Shown piece after piece: positions 10,958-21,446 of a stretch of DNA of 64,000 nt. The notes beneath the pieces were generated by a model. The model had not been told where the DNA came from. It saw nothing but the letters and a program-made list of their open reading frames with translations, and did no database searches. Positions within the stretch are counted from its first letter, which is position 1. Each line of letters begins with the position of its first letter. This DNA is from Sialis fuliginosa (lineage: Eukaryota > Arthropoda > Insecta > Megaloptera > Sialidae): positions 5,872,993 through 5,936,992 of the forward strand of contig OY540814.1 in the NCBI GenBank assembly GCA_961205875.1, read 5' to 3'. The position numbers and the translations under genes were made by a program.

Positions 10958-11934
10958 AATGTGATATAAAAAACCACTCTAATTAAATTAAACGATGTGT
11001 ATGTAGTTAGTATTTGTTTTTATTTAAATCAATATTAATAGTAGAGGGAATATAGACATAAAAAGTGATGAATAGTGATGCATTCGGGAAGTTGGATTTT
11101 TTTGGATTTTATCTTTATATGTTCGAAGATGAGTTGAAAATAAAAAAATTAAAAAAATCGGCCAGGTGCGTCCCGAGAAAATTGTATAATTGTGCATTTT
11201 TGATACATTTCGAGTTTATCGTTTCACTGTTTTTGAAATATCTCCGGTTCTATAGGTCGTAGGGAAATAAAAAAAATATTAAAATACTTATAAGTTAATA
11301 GACTAGACTGCATAGGTAGCGTCACTTTTCAAAAGCATCATAACCTCAAAAATAAAAAAAATGTCGAAAAACTTTTTTGTATCACTAATAATGCAATAAT
11401 TAACGTAAAAATGAAGGGATTTTTACGAAAATAGGAGAAAATATGTATTTTTATGTTATAAATATATGATAAAATTTTCAAAAATAAAATTTGATTTTTA
11501 CACCCACAATCGGCCATTTTTGAAAAAAATGGAAAAGCTCGCCATTTAATGAGAAAACGTCATAGGGTAAATTTTTTTTTAATTGTTGACATTTTATGCC
11601 AAAAATAAGTTAAAATATCGTTTTTTGTAATTAAAAAATGTTACATTTGGCCACTTCTGCGAATAAAAAAAAATGCAATTCCTGTAGAAACACACTCACA
11701 TAATAAAAAAGTCATTTGCAATAACATAAAAAATATGCAATATTAGAAATAAATACCAAACATCTATAATAAGACTGTATGTATATGAAATATAAGAAAG
11801 TAAAATAAATATGACAAAAATGTCGACCTCATTAACTCCGCATATTCAATTTTAGCATCTACAACCTTTAATGCAATATTAATAATACCCCATAAACCAT
11901 TCTAGTGAATATTGCACATACCGTGTATATATTA
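10958..11934. other. AT-rich sequence, possible decayed repeat
   Basis: No boundaries or terminal repeats were found. Runs such as AAAATCGGCCAGGTGCGTCC and GGCCATTTTTGAAAAAAATG have the look of decayed repetitive DNA. A 65-codon frame at 11065-11262 is not convincing. Confidence 0.3.
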
Positions 11935-12240
11935 AAATCCTCACACAACAGAGTCTTACAGCGAACCGACCTCCCACCCACACTGTGTGTGCAGAATAGT
12001 CTTCTACATCGTTTAGTTTAGAAACAGAGTGTTTCGTTAGGTCCAATATCTAGACGCGGTTAGACACCGGTAACAACACAACACTGGTATGTGACTAACA
12101 GAGACACTCATACCGTTTACATGCTGTACAATATAATGCATTCTCTACTTCACGGTAATCGTTTGTTGTATTCTTGAGGAACTATTTAGCTAGTTTTGTA
12201 TACGAAACTCGACCGTATGGAAGAGTATTTGGATACCGCA
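11935..12240. promoter_or_regulatory. GC-richer island, candidate regulatory element
   Basis: CTTACAGCGAACCGACCTCC, GACGCGGTTAGACACCGGTA and GAAACTCGACCGTATGGAAG give an even composition unlike the flanks. No open frame or element end was seen. Function is inferred only from composition. Confidence 0.25.
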
Positions 12241-12470
12241 GATCCTATATGTTGTAAACTTGACATATCCACCGTGGGTTTCGATTAAAACACGAAATTA
12301 CATTAACTTTATTGATTAAATTTTAATATTCATGTATGTATATGTATATAATCAATAAAATGTTACTGTAGAATAGTGCAGAATAAGACAAAGGCGATTC
12401 TAAGTATTATGTATTCAAAGGTAATACAAAATAATAAATTTGTATCAGTAAAAGAATGCTTCAATATAAT

Positions 12471-13001
12471 GGGCGTGATGCCTAATTTAAAAAAATTATT
12501 CTATAATGATCTTACGTGTTTCCTATTACCGAAAAAATACTTATATCTGCAGAAAATAATGGTTTAATCACTAAAATTGACTAATTTTGAATTTGACGCC
12601 AAAACGCTCGCAGGTGTCATGGCGCATTTTTGACGTCACACCTATGTATACACTCACTGTCAACAATAATAAATCCTTAATGTTCCGTCGCTAACGTTTC
12701 TCGGTTTTAGTTTTGGTAACACAAAACTGAGCAAATTGATAATTTAAAACCACAAAATAATTTATAAACAGTGCAGATATTAATGAAACAAAAATGATGT
12801 TTACTTAGCCGTGACGTCATTAATTCTGATTGGTGTTCCATCTAACATGGTGGATTGCTGTATTTTGTGTTTTTATTTTAACAAAAATTATATTAATCTC
12901 GCTTTTAATATAAAAATAAATACATTTTTTAGAATCTGTTTAACTTATTTCATTATTTAAAATCATAATTTCAGTGATACTTTGATAGTGGCATCATGCC
13001 T
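12471..13001. mobile_element. AGGCATGATGCC-family MITE, copy 2
   Basis: This is the second full-length copy of the element at 1574-2112, in the same orientation. Its left end is slightly diverged (GGGCGTGATGCC) and its right end is intact (GGCATCATGCCT). The extended ends ATAATGGGC and the complement of GCCTATTAT also match, so the true repeats may be about 17 bp. Confidence 0.8.
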
Positions 13002-13025
13002 ATTATGAGATGTCGCAAGGGCGGT

Positions 13026-13319
13026 TTGAGTGCAAATGTAAATTAGCTTTCAGTTAACGCTATCTGCTAGGTGTCAAATTCTTATGAAAGTGCTCGATAT
13101 TTTAAAGCAGTAGTAATAAATGTATAATAATTTAAATGCTATGTATTTTATGAGGTACACTAGGCAGCACTTATTTTATGTCGCTGATTGAACTTATCTC
13201 AAATGCGTGAAAGTTATCACATGTACGATTTTATTCGCAACATCTGTGAGTGTATTGACATTTATATTTAATACCTAGCAGATAGCGAAAGCTGGAAGCT
13301 AATTTGCATTTGCACTCAA
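13026..13319. mobile_element. MITE with about 50-bp terminal inverted repeats
   Basis: TTGAGTGCAAATGTAAATTAG at the left pairs with the right end, and both continue through CGCTATCTGCTAGGT and its complement. The interior is unique, with no frame. No clear target duplication was found, so the superfamily is open. Confidence 0.75.
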
Positions 13320-13371
13320 GCAAATTCTTTATAATTCCGGGCATAATAGTTGTGATATTTTGCTAGCTAGT

Positions 13372-13977
13372 ATCTATACCAGGGGTGACCAAACCATGGC
13401 GCATACGCCAAACGTGGCGCATTGAATGATTACAAGTGGCGCATTGCATCCTTGCGCCTACTTATTATTTTAAAGTAAACGCCATAACTGAATTCATCTT
13501 CATATAATATGGTACATATTTTCAACACCAAAGTGTTCTTAATTCAATTTAACCTTTACAGCCTTCTTACTAATCAGATTGTCCTATTTTTTAACAGTTT
13601 CCTAGCTAACTATTATTTCCAAGCCATGCTTACAGTTTGGCTGAGCAAGAACATTAAACAGACGAGAATTCAGAGAATAGTGTAAATTGTTAGATTTGAA
13701 ATGAGAGAAAATTTGCAAAAAGTTATAACAATGAACGTAATGCCGTGTTTAGACCAAAGAAAACAAAACAGCAAAACGGTGTTTGAAAACACACCGTATT
13801 TAAAAATGCATAGAGTTTATTGCATTTTTGTCAAAAAGACACGATGTTGCTGTTTTGTTTTGTCGGTCTAAACACGGCATAAGAATTTAATGTAGAAAAA
13901 GTGCTTGAGTTACATGGCGCATCTGACTCGTCTCCAAACAAAATTGGCGCGAAAGGTTGGCCACCCCTGATCTATAC
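13372..13977. mobile_element. hAT element (13380-13969) with perfect 8-bp target duplication
   Basis: The ends CAGGGGTGACCAA and TTGGCCACCCCTG are inverted repeats of the hAT CAGGGGTGGCCAAC type. ATCTATAC is duplicated at 13372-13379 and 13970-13977. GTGGCGCATTG direct repeats lie just inside the left end. The 590-bp body has no transposase and carries a nested inverted-repeat element. Confidence 0.93.
13738..13882. mobile_element. PIF/Harbinger-like MITE (13741-13879) nested in a hAT element
   Basis: The arms TGCCGTGTTTAGACCAAAGA and its complement extend about 36 bp on each side through AAAACAAAACAGCAA. TAA flanks both ends (13738-13740 and 13880-13882), the 3-bp TWA duplication typical of PIF/Harbinger. 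At 139 bp the element is nearly all terminal repeat. Confidence 0.85.
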
Positions 13978-14083
13978 CTACTCTATACAGTGTGCGGTCT
14001 GTAGATAACATAATTCGATCTATCGCAAATAAATTGCGATTACAGGCGAGTGTTTTTTTCTAATTTTTGCGAATGTTTTTATA

Positions 14084-14587
14084 CGGTACTGGCACCAGTC
14101 TTGACCGTTTTAAGAGTATGGTACACTGTTTATTGGGATTGATGGGCTTCATTTTTGTAATTCTCATGAACTCATTTACTAATAAAACAAGAATTTAATT
14201 ACCAAGGAAGTAAACATAGTTTGTTTTTAAATGATAGCCTTTTATTTTGTTTATGTTTTTTCTCCAGTATTGGACAAAGTAAAACCAGTAATGAACATCC
14301 AGTGATGGACACTTGCACACTGCGCCACAAAAGTTATAAAATAAAGATTCGTTTTGAAATAATGTAAAGCAGATGTTATAATAATATTATAATTAATAAA
14401 TAGATTACACTAATAATTAGTTTGAATTGTCATCAAATTTACCTGTTTTACAGTTAAGTGCATATAGATTATGATTCAGTAATGGCAGTAACCTAATATC
14501 AACAAATATTTTTAATTTAGTTTAATACATTTAATCAAAGAAGAATCCAACACTGGGGTATATAATCTAAGACATGTGCCAGTACCT
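14084..14587 (+). mobile_element. Tc1/mariner-type MITE, GGTACTGGCACCAGTCTTG family, copy 1
   Basis: The ends CGGTACTGGCACCAGTCTTG and GACATGTGCCAGTACCT are flanked by TA on each side. The interior matches 17180-17710, 49102-49660 and, reversed, 63064-63502, including GGATTGATGGGCTT, CCTTTTATTTTGTTTATG and CAGTTAAGTG. No coding capacity. Confidence 0.85.
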
Positions 14588-14769
14588 TATTATCGAATCC
14601 TAGACGGATAATTTACTCACTCTCCGGTATTTTTTTTCTCTATGCAATCCTGCATTAATATTATTTTTGTTTAATACAGCATGTATATTTATTTATTCAA
14701 TATTATTTTATTTCAAGCAAAGTACGTATATACATATGAATAAAACTAATATGGGTAATAGTATGAACT

Positions 14770-15002
14770 AATATTAGCTCGTTCGTGAGTATTCGATCCG
14801 TAAATTGAAACAGTAAACTGCAGTCGTCGTCGTCCAAAACGTCCTCGATGGCGTCGTTGCGTCACAAAGGTCCCGGTAATGAGGCGTCGCGTTAATAGCT
14901 GCCCTCAAACGGACGCCTATTAGCAACAGCGCGGGCAAGAGAGACGTACTCAGCACTCGCACAGAGTCGGCTCCAAAAATAGGTAGATACACTTTAGACA
15001 AT
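14770..15002. promoter_or_regulatory. CpG-rich island, candidate conserved regulatory element
   Basis: This compact CpG-rich stretch includes GTCGTCGTCGTCC, GATGGCGTCGTTGCGTCACA, AATGAGGCGTCGCGTTAATA and CAACAGCGCGGGCAAG. GTTAATAG and TAATGAG are homeodomain-type cores, and TGCGTCA resembles an AP-1/CREB site. A 75-codon minus frame (14774-15001) crosses it but is not recognised. An enhancer or an exon are both possible. Confidence 0.4.
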
Positions 15003-15125
15003 ACTAATAGGTTTCAGTTAAAAATAATAATAATTCAATAATTAAATTGAAATATTTACACTTTGGAATGATAATTATTTGGACAATTTTATTTTGTCAA
15101 ATATAAATTCTATAAGGTACTACTC

Positions 15126-15168
15126 ATCAGAATCTTAAAGACGCTGTGTATTTAAGATTCTGATGATG
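15126..15168. repeat. Short hairpin
   Basis: CATCAGAATCTTAAA and TTTAAGATTCTGATG form a 15-bp stem around a loop of about 12 nt. The flanks add partial complementarity (TTTGTCAAAT and ATTTGACA). No function is evident. Confidence 0.6.
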
Positions 15169-15262
15169 ATAGCGTTGCAATTGGAGAACGTGTCTAAATT
15201 TATTTGACAAGTCATAATCATAATATGTATTTGCCTGTTGTAATTTTGATTAAAAATTGTGT

Positions 15263-16113
15263 TCAATAGACAGAGCCGGTCTTAGCAAGTCTGGCACCCT
15301 GAGTGCGATTTATTTGTTCAAAAATCACAAAAAATGTAATTTTTTTTGTATATTATCTCGCACATTTTTTTTAACGACTCTGATGAAAAAAATTCATAGA
15401 AGTTAATTTATATAAGACTGAATAACAAACAAAATGAGCCCAAATTGAACTCTGTACCTCTAATATAATCGGAGATATGCCGTTGTGAAATTAGGTCTCT
15501 GTAAGTGTATGTGAGCATTCTATAGGTCGTAATTTAACAGATCAAAACTAAAGTAATTGATTGACCATATTATTTTCTTAACAAATATACATAGCAAGTT
15601 CATTTTTATTTTATTTTCTTTGTAGCTTTATAGAGAACAAGAAGTACCTACAGTTTTGATGGATTTCGTAATAGGATCGCAGACAAAGCGAAATATGTGA
15701 AAAATCGTACATATGTGTACCTTTCCTAATACATTTTATAGCTCCGGGGACTGGACTTACAGTGTTTGTACTTTTTCCATAAACATTAATAATTGAAGAA
15801 AATATTTAAGAAAAATAGATAATTTAAAAAATAAACATCAACCTTCAACCCTTGCTCTAAAATAACTTATTGAATGTTTTCTGGGTTGCTGAATAAGGAT
15901 TTGTTAGTAAGCAGCTGTCAAATAATCTATTATCGACAAAAAAATAATTTTAAAGATTAAAAAAAAAATTTCACTCAAAAATTTCAGCCTGTGCTGCACT
16001 GATTTGAAACAGAAAAGTCACTTATGCCCCACTGTGCGCCGTGCCTCCTGGCCTGGCGCCCCGGGCGGTCGTCCTGGTTCACTTTCCCCCCTAAAACCGG
16101 TGCTGTCAATAGA
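15263..16113. mobile_element. hAT element (15271-16105) with perfect 8-bp target duplication
   Basis: TCAATAGA is duplicated at 15263-15270 and 16106-16113. The ends CAGAGCCGGTCTTAG and CTAAAACCGGTGCTG are hAT-type inverted repeats. The right subterminal region is GC-rich (GGCGCCCCGGGCGGTCGTCC), as in the arthropod hAT families that begin CAGGGCCGGTCTTAG. The 835-bp body has no transposase and is non-autonomous. Confidence 0.92.
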
Positions 16114-17177
16114 GATGTACCAAATATTTTTTAGAAATTATTTCTTAAGAGGGAGCACTATTCTGGTGGGTCAAAAAATCTAAGTCAAAATATAAAAAAA
16201 TTGACGAAGCTACAATAAGTAAAAAAAAATTATAAATAAATACATGAAAAGTTTATTTAGTTTATTAGTAATCGCAGTGGCTAATTGTAAGTCTAAACGT
16301 GACCATTTTTCAAAATGTTAAAAATTACATTATTTTTAAATCTCTTGAATGAACAAAAATTATCAAAACAAATAATTTTTTTTTCATTGGCTGCTATTTT
16401 GCATAAAATGAATTTAAAACTAGAAAAAACTATCTATTTAAGAGTTTCATTATCTCTAAGCCAAACAAATTACCAAGGCCCAACAAATTGCATAAAAGCC
16501 ATAAAACAGCTAAAATTTGTATCCCATGTATGCATCGTTATCGTTTCACTATCGCGAATTACATTTGTTTGAAAGAAGTTTTAATAGCTTGGGGCCCTAT
16601 GCGATAACGTAATTCGCCTTATAATAAAGCCACCTCAGTGCTGGGACAATTATTCGAGTCTGTTGGTATCTCTGAAAGGAAGTTGTTATGCCGACTGTCC
16701 GCGGACGACTCTCCATGCTTAATTGTCTGTGTTTAATTATACGTGATATTAATTTAAAAAGGTATCAGCACGTACACGTTATAGTACTTTTGTATTAAGA
16801 GATATCAACAATCAAAATATGTAAATAAACTGCGGCTAGGTACTTTATTTTCGATTTTATTTTTAAACCTAATTTTCACTTTCGTGTTACGTGTTATCTC
16901 ACATTTCGTCTGTTATTTTTAAAAGATACACCGAATTCAAGAAAATTAATTCAACGTAATTTAAACGTTTGATATTTTATCATTCATGATAAACGAAATT
17001 TGTTATGTCAACTTTTCTATTTGTTTAATTTAAAAGTTTCAATTATTAATGTTTAATGCTAAACTATTTTTCTAAAATACTGTTAATTAATCACATATTT
17101 TTTATACTTTTTAGATATTCAATATTTTATTAAATAATGAAAATTAAAACTATTTATAGCAGTAATATAAAATATAA
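16114..17177. other. AT-rich sequence with a small unassigned island
   Basis: A short stretch near 16150 (TTCTGGTGGGTCAAAAAA) resembles one near 47117 (CACTGTGACGGGTCAAAAAA) and may be an old dispersed repeat. A GC-richer patch lies at 16590-16725 (CTTGGGGCCCTATGCGATAA, GACTGTCCGCGGACGACTCT). The 85-codon frame at 16315-16572 is not recognisable. Confidence 0.3.
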
Positions 17178-17179
17178 TA

Positions 17180-17710
17180 AGGTACTGGCACCAGTCTTGG
17201 ATCCTTTAAGAGCAAAGTATATTATTTTTGTTGATACTAATAAAACAAGTACTTCTTTATTAAATCAATTTAATTACCAAAGTCCGCAAATATAGTTTAT
17301 TTTTCAAATTATAGCCTTCTATTTTGTTTATGTTTTTTCTCCTATAATGGATAAATTAAAACCATTAATGGGTATCCACTAGTATCCAGTGATGGGCACT
17401 TGCTAATGATTACTACGATACAAAAGTTATAAAATAAAGAATCGTTAAATTTAAAACAATGTAAAGCAGATGCTATGATAATATAATAATTAATAAATAG
17501 AATATATTATACTAACAATTAGCTTCAATGTCCACCATTTTGACAATTATTGACCTATTATCAAATTACGCTATTTTACAGTTAAGTGTCTATAGATTAT
17601 GATTCAGTAATATCAATAATCAAATATCAACAAATATTTCTAATTTAGTACGTTTAATTAAACAAGAATCAAACACTGCGGGGTATGATCCAAGACTGAT
17701 GCCAGTACCT
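17180..17710 (+). mobile_element. Tc1/mariner-type MITE, GGTACTGGCACCAGTCTTG family, copy 2
   Basis: The ends AGGTACTGGCACCAGTCTTG and CAAGACTGATGCCAGTACCT lie within TA on both sides. Same orientation as copy 1. The family feature TCCAGTGATGGGCACTTGC is retained. Confidence 0.88.
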
Positions 17711-17869
17711 TACTTTATCAAAAATCATTTAATTAAAATGAATATATTATTGAATGAAAAATTCCACACGTATTTAATTTCTATAATACAAATTACGTAC
17801 AGTGTAAAAGAGTTTAAAAATATTCGTATTTAGATTTGTTTCTGTAAGTTTTACACAAAAACCTATATC

Positions 17870-18745
17870 TAGAGGGTGGTTGCGCAAATTGGAACAAAAA
17901 ACAAGAAAATCCCACTAACAAAAGTTTGACATTGAGCGATACAAACAGCCCTCAACACAGCATCCCAAGGCGCGGCGTGGGGTGAGTGAGAAAGGGTGCA
18001 GATTCAACCCTCACGACCGCAAATAAATTCTGCCTGGGACTGTACACCTATATGGATATGAGCTCGTGCAAGAAGGGTAGACTATCAACGGTTGGGGTAA
18101 ACTGAAATGGGTTCTATCGTGAACAGAGCGCGGCTAGGAATTAAAACGAGACAGAGAGGGAACAAAACATTAGAACACGAGTGATTGAGAACGTCATTTG
18201 CATACTGCAGCCATTGAAGCTATGAAAAAGATAACGTTAACCTAAATTTATAATGTAGAAAGAGACGGGTGATGTACATAAGTAAGAGAATTACGATTAT
18301 GGCTGTTAGAGTGAAACAGAACATATACTCGAAGTTAAAGAAAGCGAGACGCTCACACGAAGAGAAAGACGGAGTTGACGACTTGGGGTATAAGGGGTTG
18401 AAACAAAAGACGCGGTAAAAAGAATTCCACCCTCGTAAGAGTAGAGTTTCTGGTCAAAACGGTCACGGCCGCTGACCATTCTGATAGGGGTAGAGGGATG
18501 GCAGGTCGGAGATAAGGGTCAACGGAGATTTGTCTTTTAATGTAATTACGAACTGGAGCCAAGCGAGTTTAGACCGTACGCGCTAATGAAATCCAAGGAA
18601 ACGGTGAACAATGATAAATAGCGTGAGGGTGAGTTGATGAACGAGGGTGCAGCCAAGAAAAAAGTCGCCCGCTTTAATAAGATCATCCCTGTAAGGGTCG
18701 CTTTCTCGTTTTTGCATGTAGGCGTACGTGCTTAAATGAAAAGTT
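17870..18745. promoter_or_regulatory. Long block of even base composition, candidate regulatory region
   Basis: Nearly 0.9 kb lacks the AT-richness of the window. It begins with one or two units resembling the degenerate repeat at 54.5-54.9 kb (AACAGCCCTCAACACAGC, AACCCTCACGACCGCAAATA). The rest is complex: GTCATTTGCATACTGCAGCC contains an octamer-like ATTTGCAT, and GGTCACGGCCGCTGACC is palindromic. Many short frames occur but none is recognised. Enhancer-like DNA is the best reading. Confidence 0.35.
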
Positions 18746-18877
18746 TAAATGTTTTTGCTCCATGTACAGATACATAAGCAAACATTTCAAATGATTCTAT
18801 CATCAAATACTAAATGTATTTTAAACATACACGTATATATTATATATACGTATTTGTATAATATGTTTCTATACTTA

Positions 18878-19113
18878 CATATACCTACATCTCTTGAAGC
18901 TTCCGCGGTGATCTTGATATGGATCTTGGCTTCTGGGTGTAAGCCACGTCAATTTGGTCGTGTTATTGGCCAACGTTTCCTCACATATTGCATTCTAAAA
19001 AAAAAGAAGAGCCCTTAAGATGTCCACTGCAATGAGTGACGAAACGTTGACCGATAACACGACCAAATCGACGCGGCTTACACCCAGATGCCAAGATCCA
19101 TATACCTACATCT
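18878..19113. mobile_element. Inverted tail-to-tail retroelement fragment with 15-bp target duplication
   Basis: Two arms of about 75 bp (18916-18995 and 19026-19105) are inverted copies of a segment containing GAAACGTTG, AATAACACGACCAAAT and GGCTTACACCCAG. The unit lies between perfect 15-bp direct repeats CATATACCTACATCT (18878-18892 and 19099-19113). A duplication of this length points to target-primed insertion, as for LINEs or Penelope-like elements. Inverted tails and a GAAACGTTGG motif suggest Penelope-like, but no coding region is present to prove it. Confidence 0.6.
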
Positions 19114-19166
19114 GTTTAGATAATTCGATAGTTTATTTGACTATATGTTTATGTATTAGGGTGATT

Positions 19167-19677
19167 TTTTTATTTTTTCGATCCCGCAGGCCTATGTTTA
19201 AGCTTTGGATCAAAAGTTAATGTCCCAAAATTTCAGACTCATAGATTAAACCTGTGGACGGCGCAAACCGAGTCTTTTTACCATTACATGGGAAAAATTA
19301 CTTTTTTACTTATGCGTGAATATCTCATTGAAAAAATTATTTATTTTAATTTTACACAGCAGTATATAATAGAGAATTATTATTAATTATTTTTAAAGAT
19401 ATGTTCGTTTAAACATTATCATTAAAAGTAAAATCCAATTTTTATGATAATTTTTAAATTAATTCTCTATAAAATATTCCTCTGAGAAATTTTCAAAAAA
19501 AAAAATTTTCAACGAGATATTCACGCGTAAGTATAAAAGTAATTTTTCCCATGTTAATCAAATGGGGAAAAGACTCGGTTTGCGCCGTCCACAGGTTTAA
19601 TCTATGAGTCTGAAATTTTGGGACAATTAACTTTTGATCCAAAACTAAAACATAGGCCTGCGGGACCGAAAATAAGT
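19167..19677. mobile_element. Foldback element, about 0.5 kb
   Basis: TCGATCCCGCAGGCCTATGT pairs with ACATAGGCCTGCGGGACCGA. The arms continue through GACTCATAGATTAAACCTGT, GGCGCAAACCGAGTC and TTCACGC, about 190 bp each. The centre near 19425 is AT-rich. No target duplication is evident and there is no coding capacity. Confidence 0.75.
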
Positions 19678-19714
19678 TACAACTCATTGCATCTACAATT
19701 ATACTTTTGTACAC

Positions 19715-20105
19715 TATTTTTATAGAGAATTAAATTCCCATAAAATTAGCATTCAACTTATTTTTATAAAAACAATGGTTTATATAGAGTTGTGAGAGCC
19801 TTTTAGACGTTCATTTTAACAAATAAATCACTTAGAATGTCTGGAACTTTTGATACGTTGAATTGAGAGTTATGACTTTGAAGACACTAACTTTTGTAAA
19901 GAATTTTATCTTCTACAAAATAATGTTCTTAAAAAAAATTCAACAGTTAATGAATCAGTAATACCAACTTTAGTACTAATGAATCATTTCCACAGGTATT
20001 TAAATGGGAAACCGGACCCCCCTTTGCGGCACTTCTTTAAATTGAACTACAGGGTAATCTGTCGGCAAGGTTATAAACTATAACTAATTTCGTAACCACC
20101 CTATA
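19715..20105. repeat. GGTTACGAAATTAG-family repeat, half copy
   Basis: This matches one arm and the interior of the palindromic element at 52724-53393. Shared blocks include ATTAAATTCCCATAAAATTA, CAACTTTAGTACTAATGA, TTGAATTGAGAGTTATGACT and the end ACTAATTTCGTAACCACC. It lacks the second arm, or its other arm was lost. Confidence 0.6.
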
Positions 20106-21032
20106 TAAGTATTACATATTGATAGTACATTTTATTAAAATTTCACAATATACTATGATGCACATACAGTCTACATAGTTACAATATTAGAAAAATAGTT
20201 TTAGTTTAATATAGAACTGAATATACGAATATAGCAAAATTATACAAATTATTGAGATTACAATGTGTAATCACTGTAAACACAGAAAAGAAATTAAATA
20301 ACTTATTTATAAAAAGACTTGCATATTATTCTAGTAACCAGCGCCTACACCAAATGTATAAATAAAACTATTTATATACTCAAAGAAACATGATTTTTTA
20401 AAAATAATATTCACGTAATATTATTTTTCAAACAATATATATACACTAATAAATGCTCAATATAGCTTATATATTCTCCCTCAAAGCCTTCCGTAATTAA
20501 AGGACGCTCCCTTATTAAAAATAAAATGCTTTCAATTATAAAATGCATTATTATTTTCTGTTGTTTAATAATTTATGTAAAAAATTGTAACTAATGGTAC
20601 CTATGTAAATCTTGATCAAGTTTCAAAAAAAGAAAAATGCATTTTTAACTGCATCGTAATATAACAAAATAGGAAATATAATAACAATAGTTTCCCTATA
20701 TCTCGTAGTTAAATTCGACACTCTGTATGTACCAACGTCCCCAAGATGGCGTTATTAGAAGAGTGTTATAATGACGTAATATGAAGGCAATATCTTGCAA
20801 TGAAGGGTTACAACAAGGGTTGACTACAGCAGGGAGATTTGTCGTTGATATGTGTTTATTAATCGTATTTACAAAATTATATTTTGATGTTATATACTCG
20901 TATATATTATTATATTGTTTTATTTACCTACATGTTGTATACATTGAATAAGAGTTCCTAGTTTTTAGTATTAATGTCAAAATTTTTTGACTAAAATATA
21001 CATGCTAGAAATATATCCATGTGTATTATAAA
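20106..21032. other. AT-rich sequence with a small GC-richer patch
   Basis: Mostly plain AT-rich DNA. At 20710-20840 there is a patch with CCCCAAGATGGCGTTATT (YY1/Pho-like) and a TGACGTAA motif near 20772. No gene was recognised. Confidence 0.35.
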
Positions 21033-21185
21033 TCTCAACGTCTATCTGTCTGTCTGTCTATTTGTCTGTTAGTACACTTATAACTCGAGAACCACTTATC
21101 CGCCGATTAACGTGTTTTTTTTAATTCATAGATATTATGTTCTCTGGCCAGGTTATAGGATATATTTTGTTACGTTAGGTAAAAT
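21033..21185 (+). mobile_element. Helitron-like family H1, 5' fragment
   Basis: It begins TCTCAACGTC preceded by A, then a TCTGTCTGTCTG block, ACTTATAACTCGAGAACCAC, CGTGTTTTTTTTAATTCATA and TCTCTGGCCAGGTTATAGG, matching 10051-10190. Homology stops near GTTACGTTAGGTAA, so the copy lacks its 3' part. Confidence 0.65.
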
Positions 21186-21410
21186 GAAAGGTTTCATTCT
21201 TTAACCATGGTTAGCAATGTCAACATTAAACGTATTTAAAGCTCATATAAGCATTTATTAAATTTTGATAGTTTATTTAAGAATGATAATTTTTTTTATT
21301 AATTTTCCTGTATAAAAATTCGTTGATATGATTTAAGAAATCAAAAATGATTTACACCGATAAATCTTTGAGAAAATTATTAGCAACTATTTTTTTTTAA
21401 TTTATTGATA

Positions 21411-21446
21411 CCTAACCTAACCTAACCTAACCTACCCCCCCCCCCC
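21411..21446. repeat. Interstitial telomere-type (CCTAA)n run followed by poly-C
   Basis: Nearly five perfect CCTAA units (21411-21434) run directly into twelve C residues (21435-21446). CCTAA is the complement of TTAGG, the telomere unit of most insects outside Diptera. The run is far too short for a telomere and lies deep inside other sequence, so it is an interstitial trace. Confidence 0.8.
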
